Assembly (NCBI GenBank): GCA_937921035.1
Contig: CALEUL010000060.1
Span: 124,001-188,000 of the forward strand
Source of the DNA: an uncultured Porphyromonadaceae bacterium
GTDB lineage: Bacteria; Bacteroidota; Bacteroidia; Bacteroidales; Muribaculaceae
DNA: 64,000 nt
Reading direction: 5' to 3'
In this document: positions 34,297 to 43,651 of the stretch, one piece after another
How the letters are laid out: the number at the start of each line of letters is the position of its first letter
Numbering within the stretch: the stretch's first letter is position 1
Program-made: the position numbers and the translations under genes
The notes under the pieces: model-generated
Database searches by the model: none
The model's input: only the letters and a program-made list of their open reading frames with translations
What the model was told of the DNA's origin: nothing

Positions 34297-35184
34297 ATGT
34301 ATCCGCTATATCAGTCGTATCTTCTGCTCGAAAAAGGCCTCTCCGAAAACTCGCGGCTGGCCTACATATCCGATCTGGAGCGTTTCGAACAGTGGCTCGG
34401 TCCCGACCTTAATGCAGCCGACGCGACAGTAGACCAGATTCACAGTTTCCTGCGCGATCTCCACGACACCGGCATAGCTCTACGCTCGCAGGTTCGCATA
34501 ATTTCGGGCCTGCGCTCATTCTTCCGATGGCTCAACTACGAGGACCTGCGACAGGACAATCCTATGCAGCTTATCGATACGCCCTCGCCCGGACGCCACC
34601 TCCCGGAGGTACTTACAATAGACGAAGTGAACGCTCTCATTTTCTGCGCCGACACCGGCGACCTTTTGGGCCTGCGCAACCGCGCCATGCTCGAACTGCT
34701 CTACGGCTCCGGCCTGCGCGTGAGCGAGCTGTGCAATTTGGAGCGCCGCCGCGTAAATCTCGACGAAGGCTACCTCACCGTTACCGGCAAAGGCAGCAAG
34801 GAGCGCATGGTGCCCATGAGCCAGGACGCCGTGGAGCAGATAACCCTCTACCTTGCCGAGCGCGAGCGCCTGCAGGCCGACCCCGCCCCCGGCGAGGCCG
34901 ACTACCTTTTCCTGAACAGGCGCGGGCGCCACCTCACCCGGGTGATGGTGTTCTATATCGTGCGCGACGCCGCCGAAGCCGCAGGAATAAAAAAGACCAT
35001 ATCGCCGCATACCTTGCGACACTCCTTTGCCACGCATCTTCTGGAAGGAGGTGCCAATTTGCGCGCCATACAGCAGATGTTAGGCCACGAATCCATCGCC
35101 ACAACCGAGATATACCTCCACCTCGACAGCTCCCGCCTCCGCGAAGAAATCCTCCTCCATCATCCCCGCAACAAAAAAACATAA
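34297..35184 (+). CDS. xerD: Tyrosine recombinase XerD
   Basis: The 295-residue site-specific recombinase has an N-terminal SAM-like core-binding domain (1-90) and a catalytic domain with Arg in YGSGLRVSELCNL, Lys in VTGKGSKERMVP, HTLRHSFATHLLEGGA with His-x-x-Arg, GHESIATTEIY with the second His and the nucleophile Tyr. It fits XerD, which with XerC resolves chromosome dimers at dif. There are no mobile-element features around it, so I read it as the housekeeping enzyme. It ends its operon with a strong terminator. Confidence 0.93.
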   Translation: MYPLYQSYLLLEKGLSENSRLAYISDLERFEQWLGPDLNAADATVDQIHSFLRDLHDTGIALRSQVRIISGLRSFFRWLNYEDLRQDNPMQLIDTPSPGRHLPEVLTIDEVNALIFCADTGDLLGLRNRAMLELLYGSGLRVSELCNLERRRVNLDEGYLTVTGKGSKERMVPMSQDAVEQITLYLAERERLQADPAPGEADYLFLNRRGRHLTRVMVFYIVRDAAEAAGIKKTISPHTLRHSFATHLLEGGANLRAIQQMLGHESIATTEIYLHLDSSRLREEILLHHPRNKKT

Positions 35185-35200
35185 AACTGAAACATCATAT

Positions 35201-35235
35201 AAAAAATCCCGCCGACTGGAGCCGGCGGGATTTTT
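35201..35235. terminator. Bidirectional terminator between xerD and the 35255-36880 gene
   Basis: ATCCCGCCG (35206-35214) pairs with CGGCGGGAT (35223-35231), flanked by an A run on the left and a T run on the right, so it can end transcripts from both convergent genes. Confidence 0.85.
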
Positions 35236-35254
35236 ATTTATGATTTACGATTTA

Positions 35255-36880
35255 TTATCTTACGCGCAACGATTTGGAAACTTCTACGGTACCGTCGTCG
35301 TACAAGGTCTTGCAGATAACCATACCTTTATAGGATTCCGAAACACTCATGCCCTGCATATTGTAGTATGTGCGGGAAACGACTTCTTTTTCAGTTCCTA
35401 CCTTGTTCACACCCACGTTGCCGTAGTAAACTATCGGGCTACGCAGCTCCTTGCCTTCTTCGTTGATATATACCGACTGTACGCCACAGCCGTTTTCAGG
35501 CAATTCGAAGTTAAAGTAAACCGAATGATAGTTCCTGTAAACAAAAATCATATCGTTGTCGTACAACGCGAACGGCATGTTAACAGTGTCTTCTGTAAGT
35601 CCAAGCCAAGGATAGCTTTCGGGAGTGAATACAAACCTATCGTTATTGATATAGATGGTATAGTACAATTTGTCCTGGTCCAGAAGGTTGCCGTCTTCAT
35701 CATAATCGGGAATGATGAAATCCATCATTCCTGCTTCAAAATAATCGTCGTATGGAGTTACTTCCAGATCGTACGGTTCTACCGGAGGCGTGTTGATATT
35801 GCGGTTCTGCCAGTTTATCCACACTTCCTCGTATAGTGTCAGAAGATAATAATCGTCAGGCACGGAGCAGATGGCATAACCGTTCTTCAGGGTGAGCGCC
35901 TTGGCTACGGGATCGTAGTTGAAAACGACTTCTTCGGTAGGTGTGCCGCGCAGTGTGTCTTCCGCGGGGTCATATTCAACAATAGAACCCCAAATATACG
36001 AGTAGTACATGATGGATTCATTATATCCAAGGAAAGTGCCGGAAGGTATAGTTACTATGCCATCGGATATCTTGGCTTTTACCCAAGCGTCTTTAACACC
36101 TCGGTCTATACCCTGGATATACATATCGTTTCCGTCCAGTACTACATTAATCAAAGCGTTTTCATAAGGATCGGTATAAGCCCAACGCTCCACAGTTGCC
36201 TCTGCGGGAGGACAAACACCGTTTGTCGCCTCCTGTTCGGTAAGAACGATATCCTTTTCGCCATAGCCAAGCCATGCGTAGCCAGACTCGCCTGTCGGAT
36301 TACCTTCCAGATCGGCAAGTTCGCCGTATGTGGCAAGTCCGAGAAGCAAATCGGGATTTGCTGCCTCGTAACCATTTTCTGTTTTTTTAAGGACATATTT
36401 CATGTCGTCGGCGGCAACATATGTGGCTCCGGCCGCGTCTCTCTTGATAACCATCGGAATGAGGTAGACTTTCACATAATCTTCTGTCCAGTCGTCATAT
36501 TCCTCATATATGTACTGAGGACCTTCAATGACAATAGAACCTTCCGCATCAAAGCTGGCCCTTACATAGCTGAGCAATGTAAAATCGGACATAGGATTGG
36601 AAAGCCAAACATTACCATCTTCGGCAACATATACCTGCCTTACAACTGAGCCCTTGATTTCACTCTCAGACACGCCTTCAAAATAATCGTTTTTGAACGA
36701 ATCACAATTGCGGCTGAAAAATTTCTGTTCTCCGTCGGGAATCTCAAATACAATCTCCGAATCCTCGTCAGGAGCCGGCACTGCCTTGCATACCTTGCTC
36801 ACGGGCTGAGGGGTCTGGGCAAACAACGATGAGGCAGCCATAAGACCGGCCGCCATAAAAAGTAGTAAATTTCTAATCAT
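35255..36880 (-). CDS. Secreted protein of unknown family with type IX-like tail (paralogue A)
   Basis: This 541-residue protein has a signal peptide (about 1-21) and a repetitive, acidic, Tyr-rich body that looks like an all-beta fold. I know no family name for it. It is clearly related to the protein at 54493: both share the order GNDxY... GxxxGxYxxxxxFxY, then a block with DFxxPxxDxDGNLxxxxxLYYxxxxN and an almost equally placed EGKELRS/GVEHRSR ending. The C-terminus YYNMQGMSVSESYKGMVICK ends in SLRVR, a sorting-type tail. It lies just downstream of the mannan operon but is separated from it by a hairpin. Confidence 0.7.
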   Translation of the reverse strand: MIRNLLLFMAAGLMAASSLFAQTPQPVSKVCKAVPAPDEDSEIVFEIPDGEQKFFSRNCDSFKNDYFEGVSESEIKGSVVRQVYVAEDGNVWLSNPMSDFTLLSYVRASFDAEGSIVIEGPQYIYEEYDDWTEDYVKVYLIPMVIKRDAAGATYVAADDMKYVLKKTENGYEAANPDLLLGLATYGELADLEGNPTGESGYAWLGYGEKDIVLTEQEATNGVCPPAEATVERWAYTDPYENALINVVLDGNDMYIQGIDRGVKDAWVKAKISDGIVTIPSGTFLGYNESIMYYSYIWGSIVEYDPAEDTLRGTPTEEVVFNYDPVAKALTLKNGYAICSVPDDYYLLTLYEEVWINWQNRNINTPPVEPYDLEVTPYDDYFEAGMMDFIIPDYDEDGNLLDQDKLYYTIYINNDRFVFTPESYPWLGLTEDTVNMPFALYDNDMIFVYRNYHSVYFNFELPENGCGVQSVYINEEGKELRSPIVYYGNVGVNKVGTEKEVVSRTYYNMQGMSVSESYKGMVICKTLYDDGTVEVSKSLRVR

Positions 36881-37079
36881 GTTATGAATGATTATTTTGA
36901 AAGGTTCAATTTTTCCGACGAATAAAAGCGCCGAACCTCTTTAGCGCAAGTTTCGCAAATGATACACAGCAAAATTAATTTTTATGTTTCATTTTTCCAA
37001 AAAAAATGCAATTCTCTAACATAACTATTGTCAATAATTTGCAAAACTCTCGCGACAGCAAAAGACCATATATAATTAT

Positions 37080-37115
37080 CTCCCCCGACGCATATGCCGT
37101 CGGGGGAGAGTTTTT
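37080..37115 (+). terminator. Orphan terminator in front of the mannan operon's 3' end
   Basis: CTCCCCCGACG (37080-37090) pairs with CGTCGGGGGAG (37098-37108) and is followed by TTTTT on the plus strand. No plus-strand gene lies upstream within 1.8 kb. On the minus strand it may still act as a 3' hairpin for the epimerase gene, which ends 32 bases away. Confidence 0.6.
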
Positions 37116-37147
37116 ATGCCAATGTGGCTGTTTCTGTCAATTGTTAT

Positions 37148-38341
37148 TCAATCACGGAGGCGGGCGGCGGCCTCCAGGCACATGCGGGCGTTATGGTAGG
37201 GGCATTTCCAGAAACCGGCCTTGTCATCGCGGCGGTTTATGGTGCCGTCGGGAAGGCGGCTCCAGAACCATTCACCGTTCTCGTGGTCAACGATATTGGC
37301 GTCGATATAGCTCCAGCTTTCCTGCGCCTTGTACCATTGGTTTTCCATGCCGTGAAAACGGGCGAGGTAAATCTGACCGATAACGTTCTCGGCCTGCACC
37401 CACCAGTGCTTTTCGTCGTCGTAGTGGCCGTTAGCGTGGCGCTCGTATAACATCGAACCGTCGTAGCATCGCCCCTGCAGGGCCGCCAGAGCCACTTTTC
37501 GGGTTACTTCGGTAGTCCGGGCGAGCAAGCCGGCATCGCCTATCACCTGCGCGGCCTCCAGCATAAGCCAGGATGCCTCTATATCGTGGCCGTAGGAAAT
37601 GTCGCCGTCCACGCGTCGAAAACCGTCATCAAAAAACAGTCCTAAATGATACGTTTTCGGGTCTACGATTACGTCGTTGAACAGAGCAAGCAACGATGCT
37701 GTCGCCTCGCGGCACTCCTCCGTGGGCCATACGCGCAGAAGATTGGTATATGCCTCCAGAATATGCAGGTGCGTGTTCATCGTCTTGGACGAATTGAGGT
37801 CTTTGTCGCTCAGACGCATGTCAGCGATGGGTTGCCAGTCGCGCTGAGCGGCCTCGAAGTAGCCTCGGCGCTCCCTGTCGCGACTATGCTCCTCTATACA
37901 GCGGAACAGTTTCACGGCAGTGTCGAGTGCCTGGCGGTCTCCGGTAAGGCGCACATATTCGCTAAGGCCGTAAATTGTGAAAGCTATGGCATAAAACTGC
38001 TTCTTGGTGTCGGCAGGTGTGCCGTCGGCCTTGACAGACCAGTACACGCCCCCGAAATCGGGGTCGATGAAATATTTCAGAATATATTTTGCCTGGCAAT
38101 CTGCGGCCATTTCATACACATCATCACCTGTAGCACGCGCAGCGGCAGCGAATGTCCACAGAATGCGCGCGTTAAGGATAGCTCCGCGGTCGGCGTCAGC
38201 ATCGAGCACATCGTTGCCGTCGCGGCGCCCATAATAACCGCCGTTGGGGTCATCCATCTTGTCAATCCAATACGGAAGTATATTATTGGTGAGATTTCCA
38301 ATAAGCGAATCAGCGAAGGCCAGACGTTCTTCTCTTCTCAT
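37148..38341 (-). CDS. AGE-family 2-epimerase (probable mannobiose/cellobiose 2-epimerase)
   Basis: The product of 397 residues belongs to the N-acylglucosamine/cellobiose 2-epimerase family. His residues expected in the active site are seen in NTHLHILEAYTNLLRVW, YGHDIEASWLM and KCPYHNARM, and EKHWWVQAENVIG carries the aromatic stack. The frame opens at a TTG; the ATG three codons later (38341) is preferred. In Bacteroides fragilis the same neighbourhood (mannanase, GH130, symporter, epimerase) turns mannobiose into mannosylglucose, and this is the role I infer. There is no signal peptide, so it acts in the cytoplasm. Confidence 0.87.
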   Translation of the reverse strand: MRREERLAFADSLIGNLTNNILPYWIDKMDDPNGGYYGRRDGNDVLDADADRGAILNARILWTFAAAARATGDDVYEMAADCQAKYILKYFIDPDFGGVYWSVKADGTPADTKKQFYAIAFTIYGLSEYVRLTGDRQALDTAVKLFRCIEEHSRDRERRGYFEAAQRDWQPIADMRLSDKDLNSSKTMNTHLHILEAYTNLLRVWPTEECREATASLLALFNDVIVDPKTYHLGLFFDDGFRRVDGDISYGHDIEASWLMLEAAQVIGDAGLLARTTEVTRKVALAALQGRCYDGSMLYERHANGHYDDEKHWWVQAENVIGQIYLARFHGMENQWYKAQESWSYIDANIVDHENGEWFWSRLPDGTINRRDDKAGFWKCPYHNARMCLEAAARLRD

Positions 38342-38355
38342 TGTTGTCAACAGTA

Positions 38356-39801
38356 TCAGTTGTTTATATTATCAAAATTCTCTGCAACATCCTTTGCCTC
38401 CTCGGTGGATGCGTCCACAGCGGCTCGGCGTTTTTTCAGCGATTCGGCAATCTCGTTCACACGGGCGGTGGTGAGCGGATAGTAGAATACCACGAACACG
38501 GCCAGAGCTGCCACACCGGCAGGGATGAAGGTCATCAGCGCCCACAGACAACTGATAGCCTCGGCTGTCTGCTGCACGGCGGTATCACTGCCGGCCACAT
38601 AGCCGCATGCACTCAGCAGCCACAGCACTGCCGCGCCGCCTATGGCACCTCCGAACTTCTGCGCCATCGACGACGACGAGAAAATAAGACCGGTGGATGC
38701 CGTGTGGAAACGTTCCTCGCTATAGTCGGCCACATCTGCATACATAGACCATATCAGCGGCGACATCACGCCTGTAAGGATGGATATGCAGATCTGGAAC
38801 ACAAGCATCATGAAGAAGCCTACCGAGCTTACGGGCAGGAAGAAGAAACCTATGCTCAGAACCACAAGAAGAAGGTTCACGAGTATGAAGGTTGTCTTTT
38901 TGCCAAGGCGCGAGGCGATGGGCACCGTAAGAGCCACGCCCACCATGTTGGCCACTTCGCCGATACTCAGGAACAGACCCGAATAAAACAGTACCGACAG
39001 GCCGAAAAGCCACATGCTTGCGTCGGCACCTATTACATCGGCAAAGAAATATGCCACAGTAGCGCCACGCACGGTGTTGAACAGGTTGAAGCACAGTGCC
39101 GCGCCTATAAGCAGCCACCAGGGGCTGTTTTTAAGCAGAGCCTTGAAATCGCTGCCGATGCTCACGACGCTCTTGGAGTGAACCACCTCGCGCGTCATGG
39201 CAAAGCACAACAGGAACAGCAGCAGGCAGGCGCCGGCAATCACGCACATGGAAACCTGCCAGCTTGCAGTGGCTGTCATGCCGAAGTCGTTGCCGAAAAG
39301 GTCGCACAAAGGCTCCCATGCGGCCAATGCGATGAACGAGCCGCCGTAAGCAAAGAACATGCGGTACGACGAGAACACCGTCTTTTCCTTGGAGTCGGCG
39401 GTTATCACGCCGAGCATGGCACCGTAGGGAACGTTGATACCCGTATAGACGGTCATCATAAGGATATAGGTGATATAGGCCCATACAAGTTTGCCGGCAT
39501 ACGCAAAATCCGGGGTGGTGAACAGCAGGACTCCACATACGGCGAAAGGTATGCTGAACCACAACAGATAGGGGCGGTATTTGCCCATGCGCGTATCTGT
39601 GCGGTCGGCAATAACGCCCATCATGGGATCGGAAACGGCGTCCCATATGCGCGTTATCATAACAAGCACACCGGCGTCGAGCAGACTGAGGCCAAACACA
39701 TTGGAGTAGAAGAAAGGCAGATAGTAGCTGAAAATCTTCCAGAACATCGACGAGGCCATGTCGCCGAAGCCATATCCTATTTTTCGTTTTAACGATGCCA
39801 T
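38356..39801 (-). CDS. GPH-family sugar:cation symporter
   Basis: The 481-residue inner-membrane protein has twelve helices and the melibiose-permease layout. The sodium/sugar site on helix 2 and the loop after it read RIWDAVSDPMMGVIADRTDTRMGKYRPYLL, cut here to the landmarks WDAVSDP and GKYRPYLL. Gene order points to uptake of mannobiose or short manno-oligosaccharides from the periplasm. It lies between the GH130 and epimerase genes with gaps of 32 and 14 bases, so all three should be on one transcript. Confidence 0.9.
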   Translation of the reverse strand: MASLKRKIGYGFGDMASSMFWKIFSYYLPFFYSNVFGLSLLDAGVLVMITRIWDAVSDPMMGVIADRTDTRMGKYRPYLLWFSIPFAVCGVLLFTTPDFAYAGKLVWAYITYILMMTVYTGINVPYGAMLGVITADSKEKTVFSSYRMFFAYGGSFIALAAWEPLCDLFGNDFGMTATASWQVSMCVIAGACLLLFLLCFAMTREVVHSKSVVSIGSDFKALLKNSPWWLLIGAALCFNLFNTVRGATVAYFFADVIGADASMWLFGLSVLFYSGLFLSIGEVANMVGVALTVPIASRLGKKTTFILVNLLLVVLSIGFFFLPVSSVGFFMMLVFQICISILTGVMSPLIWSMYADVADYSEERFHTASTGLIFSSSSMAQKFGGAIGGAAVLWLLSACGYVAGSDTAVQQTAEAISCLWALMTFIPAGVAALAVFVVFYYPLTTARVNEIAESLKKRRAAVDASTEEAKDVAENFDNINN

Positions 39802-39833
39802 AAATTCAAGGTGATAAGACGGGTTCTATGCGC

Positions 39834-41012
39834 TCAGTCGATACCGAGTGCCAGATTGGCGTCGATGAGCTTGTTGAGGGTTATAACTGATTCTCCTGTT
39901 GTGAGGCCGTCCTGAGGTGTGTTCATGCAATAGTCCACAAGACGGTCGATGGTACTGGTGGCGACGTGCAAGCGGGTATCCGACGAAGCGTAATAGATGA
40001 ATACCTTGCCGTCCTCGTCTGCAATCCATCCGTTGGAGAACAAAACGTTCATAACGTCGCCGATATACTCGTCGCCCACAGGTGCCATAAAATATCCGCC
40101 GGGCGATGCAATCTTGCGCCAGGGCTCGTCCAGGGCTGTCATGTACATATACAGCACGTAGCGCAGACCCGATGCACATGCACGCACACCGTGGGCCAGA
40201 TGCAGCCAGCCTTTGGGGGTCTTGATGGGATGTGGGCCCTCGCCGTTCTTCACTTCCTTGATTGTGTGATAGTAGCGGGCATCGATAATAACCTCCTTGT
40301 CTACAACAGCGTTGGTGATATCGTCCACAAGCGCCCAGCCTATACCGCCGCCGTTGCCTGTGTCGATAAAGCCATCCTGCGGGCGGGTGTATAGGGCGTA
40401 TTTGCCGTTCACGAACTCGGGATGCAGCACAACGTTGCGCTGCTGGCTCTTGCACTGCAGATCGGGCAGACGCTCCCAGTTCACAAGGTCTTTTGTGCGT
40501 GCTATACCGCAACTTGCCGTTGCTGCAGATAGGTTGCCGGGGCAGCTGTCGTCGTGGCGCTCGGCGCAGAACAGACCGTAGATATATCCGTCCTCGTGGG
40601 CCGTAAGGCGCATGTCGTAGACATTGGTTGCAGGAATAACGTCCTCGGGCATTGTTACGGGATGATCCCAGAAACGGAAATTGTCAATGCCGTTGGGGCT
40701 TTCAGCCACGGCAAAGAACGACTTGCGGTCATAGCCTTCCACACGCACCATAACGATGTATTTGCCTTTCCATTTCATAGCACCCGAGTTCAGCGTGGCG
40801 TTAACGCCGATGCGCTCCATGAAATAGGGGTTGGTTTCGGGGTTGAAATCGTATTTCCAGAAAGGCGGTACGCTTTCGGCTGTTATGACGGGATATCTGT
40901 AACGCTCGAAAATGCCGTTGCCTTCGATGGGTTCGTTCTTGCGGGTGATAACTTTCTCGTATTCGCCAAGGACAAAAGCCTTGCGGGTCTCAAAGATGTC
41001 CTTCGTGTTCAT
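39834..41012 (-). CDS. GH130 mannosylglucose phosphorylase
   Basis: The 392-residue enzyme is of the GH130_1 type. The catalytic Asp133 is in TNVYDMRLTAHEDG, equivalent to Asp131 of the B. fragilis 4-O-beta-mannosyl-glucose phosphorylase, and phosphate-binding Arg, Lys and His residues lie in QQRNVVLHPEF, GEGPHPIKTPKGWLHLAHG and YYASSDTRLHVA. It would cleave mannosylglucose with phosphate to give mannose-1-phosphate and glucose. It has no signal peptide. The start overlaps the upstream GH26 stop as ATGA, so the two are translationally coupled. Confidence 0.93.
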   Translation of the reverse strand: MNTKDIFETRKAFVLGEYEKVITRKNEPIEGNGIFERYRYPVITAESVPPFWKYDFNPETNPYFMERIGVNATLNSGAMKWKGKYIVMVRVEGYDRKSFFAVAESPNGIDNFRFWDHPVTMPEDVIPATNVYDMRLTAHEDGYIYGLFCAERHDDSCPGNLSAATASCGIARTKDLVNWERLPDLQCKSQQRNVVLHPEFVNGKYALYTRPQDGFIDTGNGGGIGWALVDDITNAVVDKEVIIDARYYHTIKEVKNGEGPHPIKTPKGWLHLAHGVRACASGLRYVLYMYMTALDEPWRKIASPGGYFMAPVGDEYIGDVMNVLFSNGWIADEDGKVFIYYASSDTRLHVATSTIDRLVDYCMNTPQDGLTTGESVITLNKLIDANLALGID

Positions 41013-42085
41013 TTTACAAAGACTGTATTGGGATTGTTGTGAAATTCTTTAAAATCGCTCTCTGCTGCATGGCCCGGATAGGGGGCGTAGAAATGCTCTG
41101 GCTTGTCGCTTGCATTGCGCCACACAGTAACATAAGCCACGGGGTGATTCTGGATAACGGGGAGAAGTACACGGGTGTACCAGTCGGGGATTACAACAGA
41201 CTCGCAGCCCGTTTCGGTGAATGCGGCGATTTTGCCGCGGGCGTCGGCTTCGGCAGAAGCTACCGCAAGCGTGGCGTTGGCGTCGTTGATATAAGTTTCC
41301 GTACCGTTCTCGCCGCCGAAATGATAGACGTCGGCACCGAGAATATCCACATATTCATCACCGGGATAACGTTCCATGTATTTTTCCGCTCCGTCGCAGC
41401 GGTCGGGGGAATAAGCCCAAAGCACATTGTCCACACCGTTGCGGTCGAAATTCTCGCGCATAATGGTCCAGAGTTTTTTGTAGTCGTCGGTGCTGCACAG
41501 GTCTCGCCCCCACCAGAACCACGAGCCGGTATGCTCGTGCCAGGGGCGGAAGATTACGCCGATGCGCTCGCCGTTGTCGCGCGTAAGCGACAGGAAAAAC
41601 TTGGCGAGCCTGTCCAACTGCGCATTGTAGGCTGCAATTCCTTCGGGAGTGGCCACCATACGGTTCACAATAAGCGAATCAGTAGTCGTCCAGCTGTCCT
41701 TGTGGGTAACGGGGTCCCACAGATGCCAGCTGAAGGTGTTGATGCCGCCGCGGGCGTCCTGCGCCTTCACTTCGGCACGCATTCGCTCGAAAGGCACGCC
41801 GTCGAGGTTGTTCACCGAATCAGATTCGAGTGCGCCGAGGTCCCAGCTCATTACGGCGGGATATTCACCGGTAACGGCGAGTACGTCGGAACGTCCTTCG
41901 TCCAGACGCCAGTCGTGGCCGTATACAGGGTCGTCGTGGTGGCCGAACAGCACCTTCTTTTCGGCAAGGGAGCTTTCCAGACGCTGGCGGAGGTCATCGG
42001 CAGGAGTGGTTGTTTTCATTTCTTTGCGGGCACAGGATACGAGCGATGCCGCAGCAAGGGCTATGATAGCGATTTTTTTCATCAT
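41009..42085 (-). CDS. GH26 beta-mannanase lipoprotein
   Basis: The 358-residue protein has a lipobox LVSC (Cys18) and a single GH26 domain. The acid/base Glu184 is in FRPWHEHTGSWFWWG and the nucleophile Glu291 in AFTETGCES. It should hydrolyse beta-1,4-mannosidic bonds; the smaller size and coupling to the phosphorylase gene suggest the periplasmic enzyme that makes mannobiose from imported oligosaccharides. This division of labour between the two GH26 enzymes is inference. It starts three bases after the stop of the upstream GH26 gene. Confidence 0.93.
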   Translation of the reverse strand: MMKKIAIIALAAASLVSCARKEMKTTTPADDLRQRLESSLAEKKVLFGHHDDPVYGHDWRLDEGRSDVLAVTGEYPAVMSWDLGALESDSVNNLDGVPFERMRAEVKAQDARGGINTFSWHLWDPVTHKDSWTTTDSLIVNRMVATPEGIAAYNAQLDRLAKFFLSLTRDNGERIGVIFRPWHEHTGSWFWWGRDLCSTDDYKKLWTIMRENFDRNGVDNVLWAYSPDRCDGAEKYMERYPGDEYVDILGADVYHFGGENGTETYINDANATLAVASAEADARGKIAAFTETGCESVVIPDWYTRVLLPVIQNHPVAYVTVWRNASDKPEHFYAPYPGHAAESDFKEFHNNPNTVFVK

Positions 42086-42088
42086 TTA

Positions 42089-43537
42089 TTATTTCAGACT
42101 GGGCATGTCGCCTCGGTTGATAACATAGGAACTTTCGAGCACGGCTTTGAGCGATTCAACAGTATTGCCGAAACCGTCGGTGGTAGCGTTGCCTTTGTGC
42201 TGGTCGTAGGTATACCACAGGTTGAACCACGACCAGTGAGCGCCGTCAGCGAAGCATTTGTCGGGATTCTGTATGCGGCCGGTCTCGCTGAGGGTAACAA
42301 GGCGCTTGCCGCCGGTCATGTTAACAAGGGCGGTGTATGCGGCCTTCTGCGAGCTGTCGTTGTCGGCGTAGATATCCACACCCACAACATCGCACCAGTC
42401 GTTGCCCGGATAGGAAGCGGCCATACGGTCATAGTAGCCTTCCTCGCACTGTGCCGTCCATACCCAGATAAGATTGTTGAGGCCGTGGTGGTTCACAAGG
42501 CGGTCGTACATCAGTTTCCAGAGTTCTTTTGTGGGTTCGTCGCCGTAGCGGCCCCACCAGAACCATGCGCCGTTGTATTTATAGCTGCCGGCGGCTTCGT
42601 GGAGCGGACGCCACAGAACGGGAATGCCTGCATCCTGGAGCAGTTTCAGATACCCGGCCACCTTGTCGATGTCGGCCAGAATACACTCATGCTGCCATGT
42701 GCCTTCCTTCACGGCCTCGCGGATATCAAAGTTTGTGCCGGAACCGCCGTTGGCAGGTTTGATGCTTGAATCGTAGCGGCTGTAGTTCTTGCTGTCGTAC
42801 GCCTCCTTGTCGGTAGGCACGCGCCAGTGCCACATGTAGCTCACCAGACCGTTTGCGGCCCACTGCTCTTTGGCGGGATTTATATCGGAATAATCAATCC
42901 AGTTCTGGCCGCTTTCGGGCAGATGGATGAAATCGTAGCCGGTTATGGCCACATCCTTGCCTGTAACTTTCTTTATCCAGCCGGCGAAATCGTTGTTGTT
43001 GTTCACGTTTGCCATTGCACCGGAAAGAATCTTCTTGCCGTGCTGCTCAACAAAGAACTTATAGACGTTCTGAGCCTCCTTGGTGGCTTTTTCGTTCAGC
43101 AGGGGCAGGAAATCGGGGGTAACAGGGTCGGGATTAACAGGTTCGCTACCTTCGGAAGTTTTGAATTTAAGATTCAGAGCCGGAGCATAAGACGATGTTC
43201 CTCGGCCAAAAACAGCATCGGCAGGAATTGCAAGCTCATACTCGGTGGACTTGCGGAGCGATACCGCAATGTCTATGGTGTTTCCGTCCTTCACCGTGGC
43301 GCTCACACTGGAGCCGTTAAGGGTGATGGCGGCACTATGATTCAGAATTATGTCGGTGGTATATGTTACCGTAATTGCTTTGGTCTCCGGGTCGATTTCG
43401 GCGCCTTCGGCGACAGATACGCTGCTGATTTCAGTTTTAGCTGTCGGTTCGTCCTCGCTTTTATCGCTGCAGGATGTTATGTTCATGCAAAGTGCCGCGC
43501 ATGCTGCTAACGACAGTATTTTGCTGTATATCTTCAT
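42089..43537 (-). CDS. GH26 beta-mannanase lipoprotein with N-terminal Ig-like domain
   Basis: The 482-residue lipoprotein (lipobox ITSC, Cys23) has an Ig-like beta domain (about 35-130), a Pro-rich linker (132-142) and a GH26 domain. The acid/base Glu314 is in WRPLHEAAGSYK and the nucleophile Glu418 in VTLSETGRI. An extended N-terminal domain and SDKSEDEP, an acidic stretch right after the lipid Cys as in Bacteroidetes surface-export signals, suggest it is displayed on the cell surface and makes the first cuts in mannan. It follows the SusCD and glycan-binding genes after a hairpin. Confidence 0.92.
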   Translation of the reverse strand: MKIYSKILSLAACAALCMNITSCSDKSEDEPTAKTEISSVSVAEGAEIDPETKAITVTYTTDIILNHSAAITLNGSSVSATVKDGNTIDIAVSLRKSTEYELAIPADAVFGRGTSSYAPALNLKFKTSEGSEPVNPDPVTPDFLPLLNEKATKEAQNVYKFFVEQHGKKILSGAMANVNNNNDFAGWIKKVTGKDVAITGYDFIHLPESGQNWIDYSDINPAKEQWAANGLVSYMWHWRVPTDKEAYDSKNYSRYDSSIKPANGGSGTNFDIREAVKEGTWQHECILADIDKVAGYLKLLQDAGIPVLWRPLHEAAGSYKYNGAWFWWGRYGDEPTKELWKLMYDRLVNHHGLNNLIWVWTAQCEEGYYDRMAASYPGNDWCDVVGVDIYADNDSSQKAAYTALVNMTGGKRLVTLSETGRIQNPDKCFADGAHWSWFNLWYTYDQHKGNATTDGFGNTVESLKAVLESSYVINRGDMPSLK

Positions 43538-43606
43538 TTTGATTTATCTTGAGGGAAATTTACCTTGTAGATTGTAGTTTCTTTTGGAATCCGATAGAGA
43601 AAAGAA

Positions 43607-43641
43607 CGTGGGCTGCGAAACAGCTGCGTCCGCAGCCCACG
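43607..43641 (-). terminator. Hairpin between the SusCD-binding module and the enzyme genes
   Basis: A perfect 11-bp stem CGTGGGCTGCG/CGCAGCCCACG (43607-43617 and 43631-43641) lies 10 bases after the stop of the upstream gene. On the minus strand it is followed by TTCTTTTCTC, a weak T tract. It may terminate partly, or mark a processing site that lets SusCD be made in excess. Confidence 0.6.
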
Positions 43642-43651
43642 CGCTGTTGCA

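Noticed and set aside
34297..35184. xerD as the integrase of a mobile element at the tRNA
   Set aside because: It sits in a housekeeping operon 15 kb from the tRNA gene, with normal XerD features and no attachment-site repeats nearby.
41039..42769. A 576-codon plus-strand open frame across the two GH26 genes
   Set aside because: Both GH26 genes on the other strand have complete catalytic motifs and lipoboxes; the opposite frame has none.
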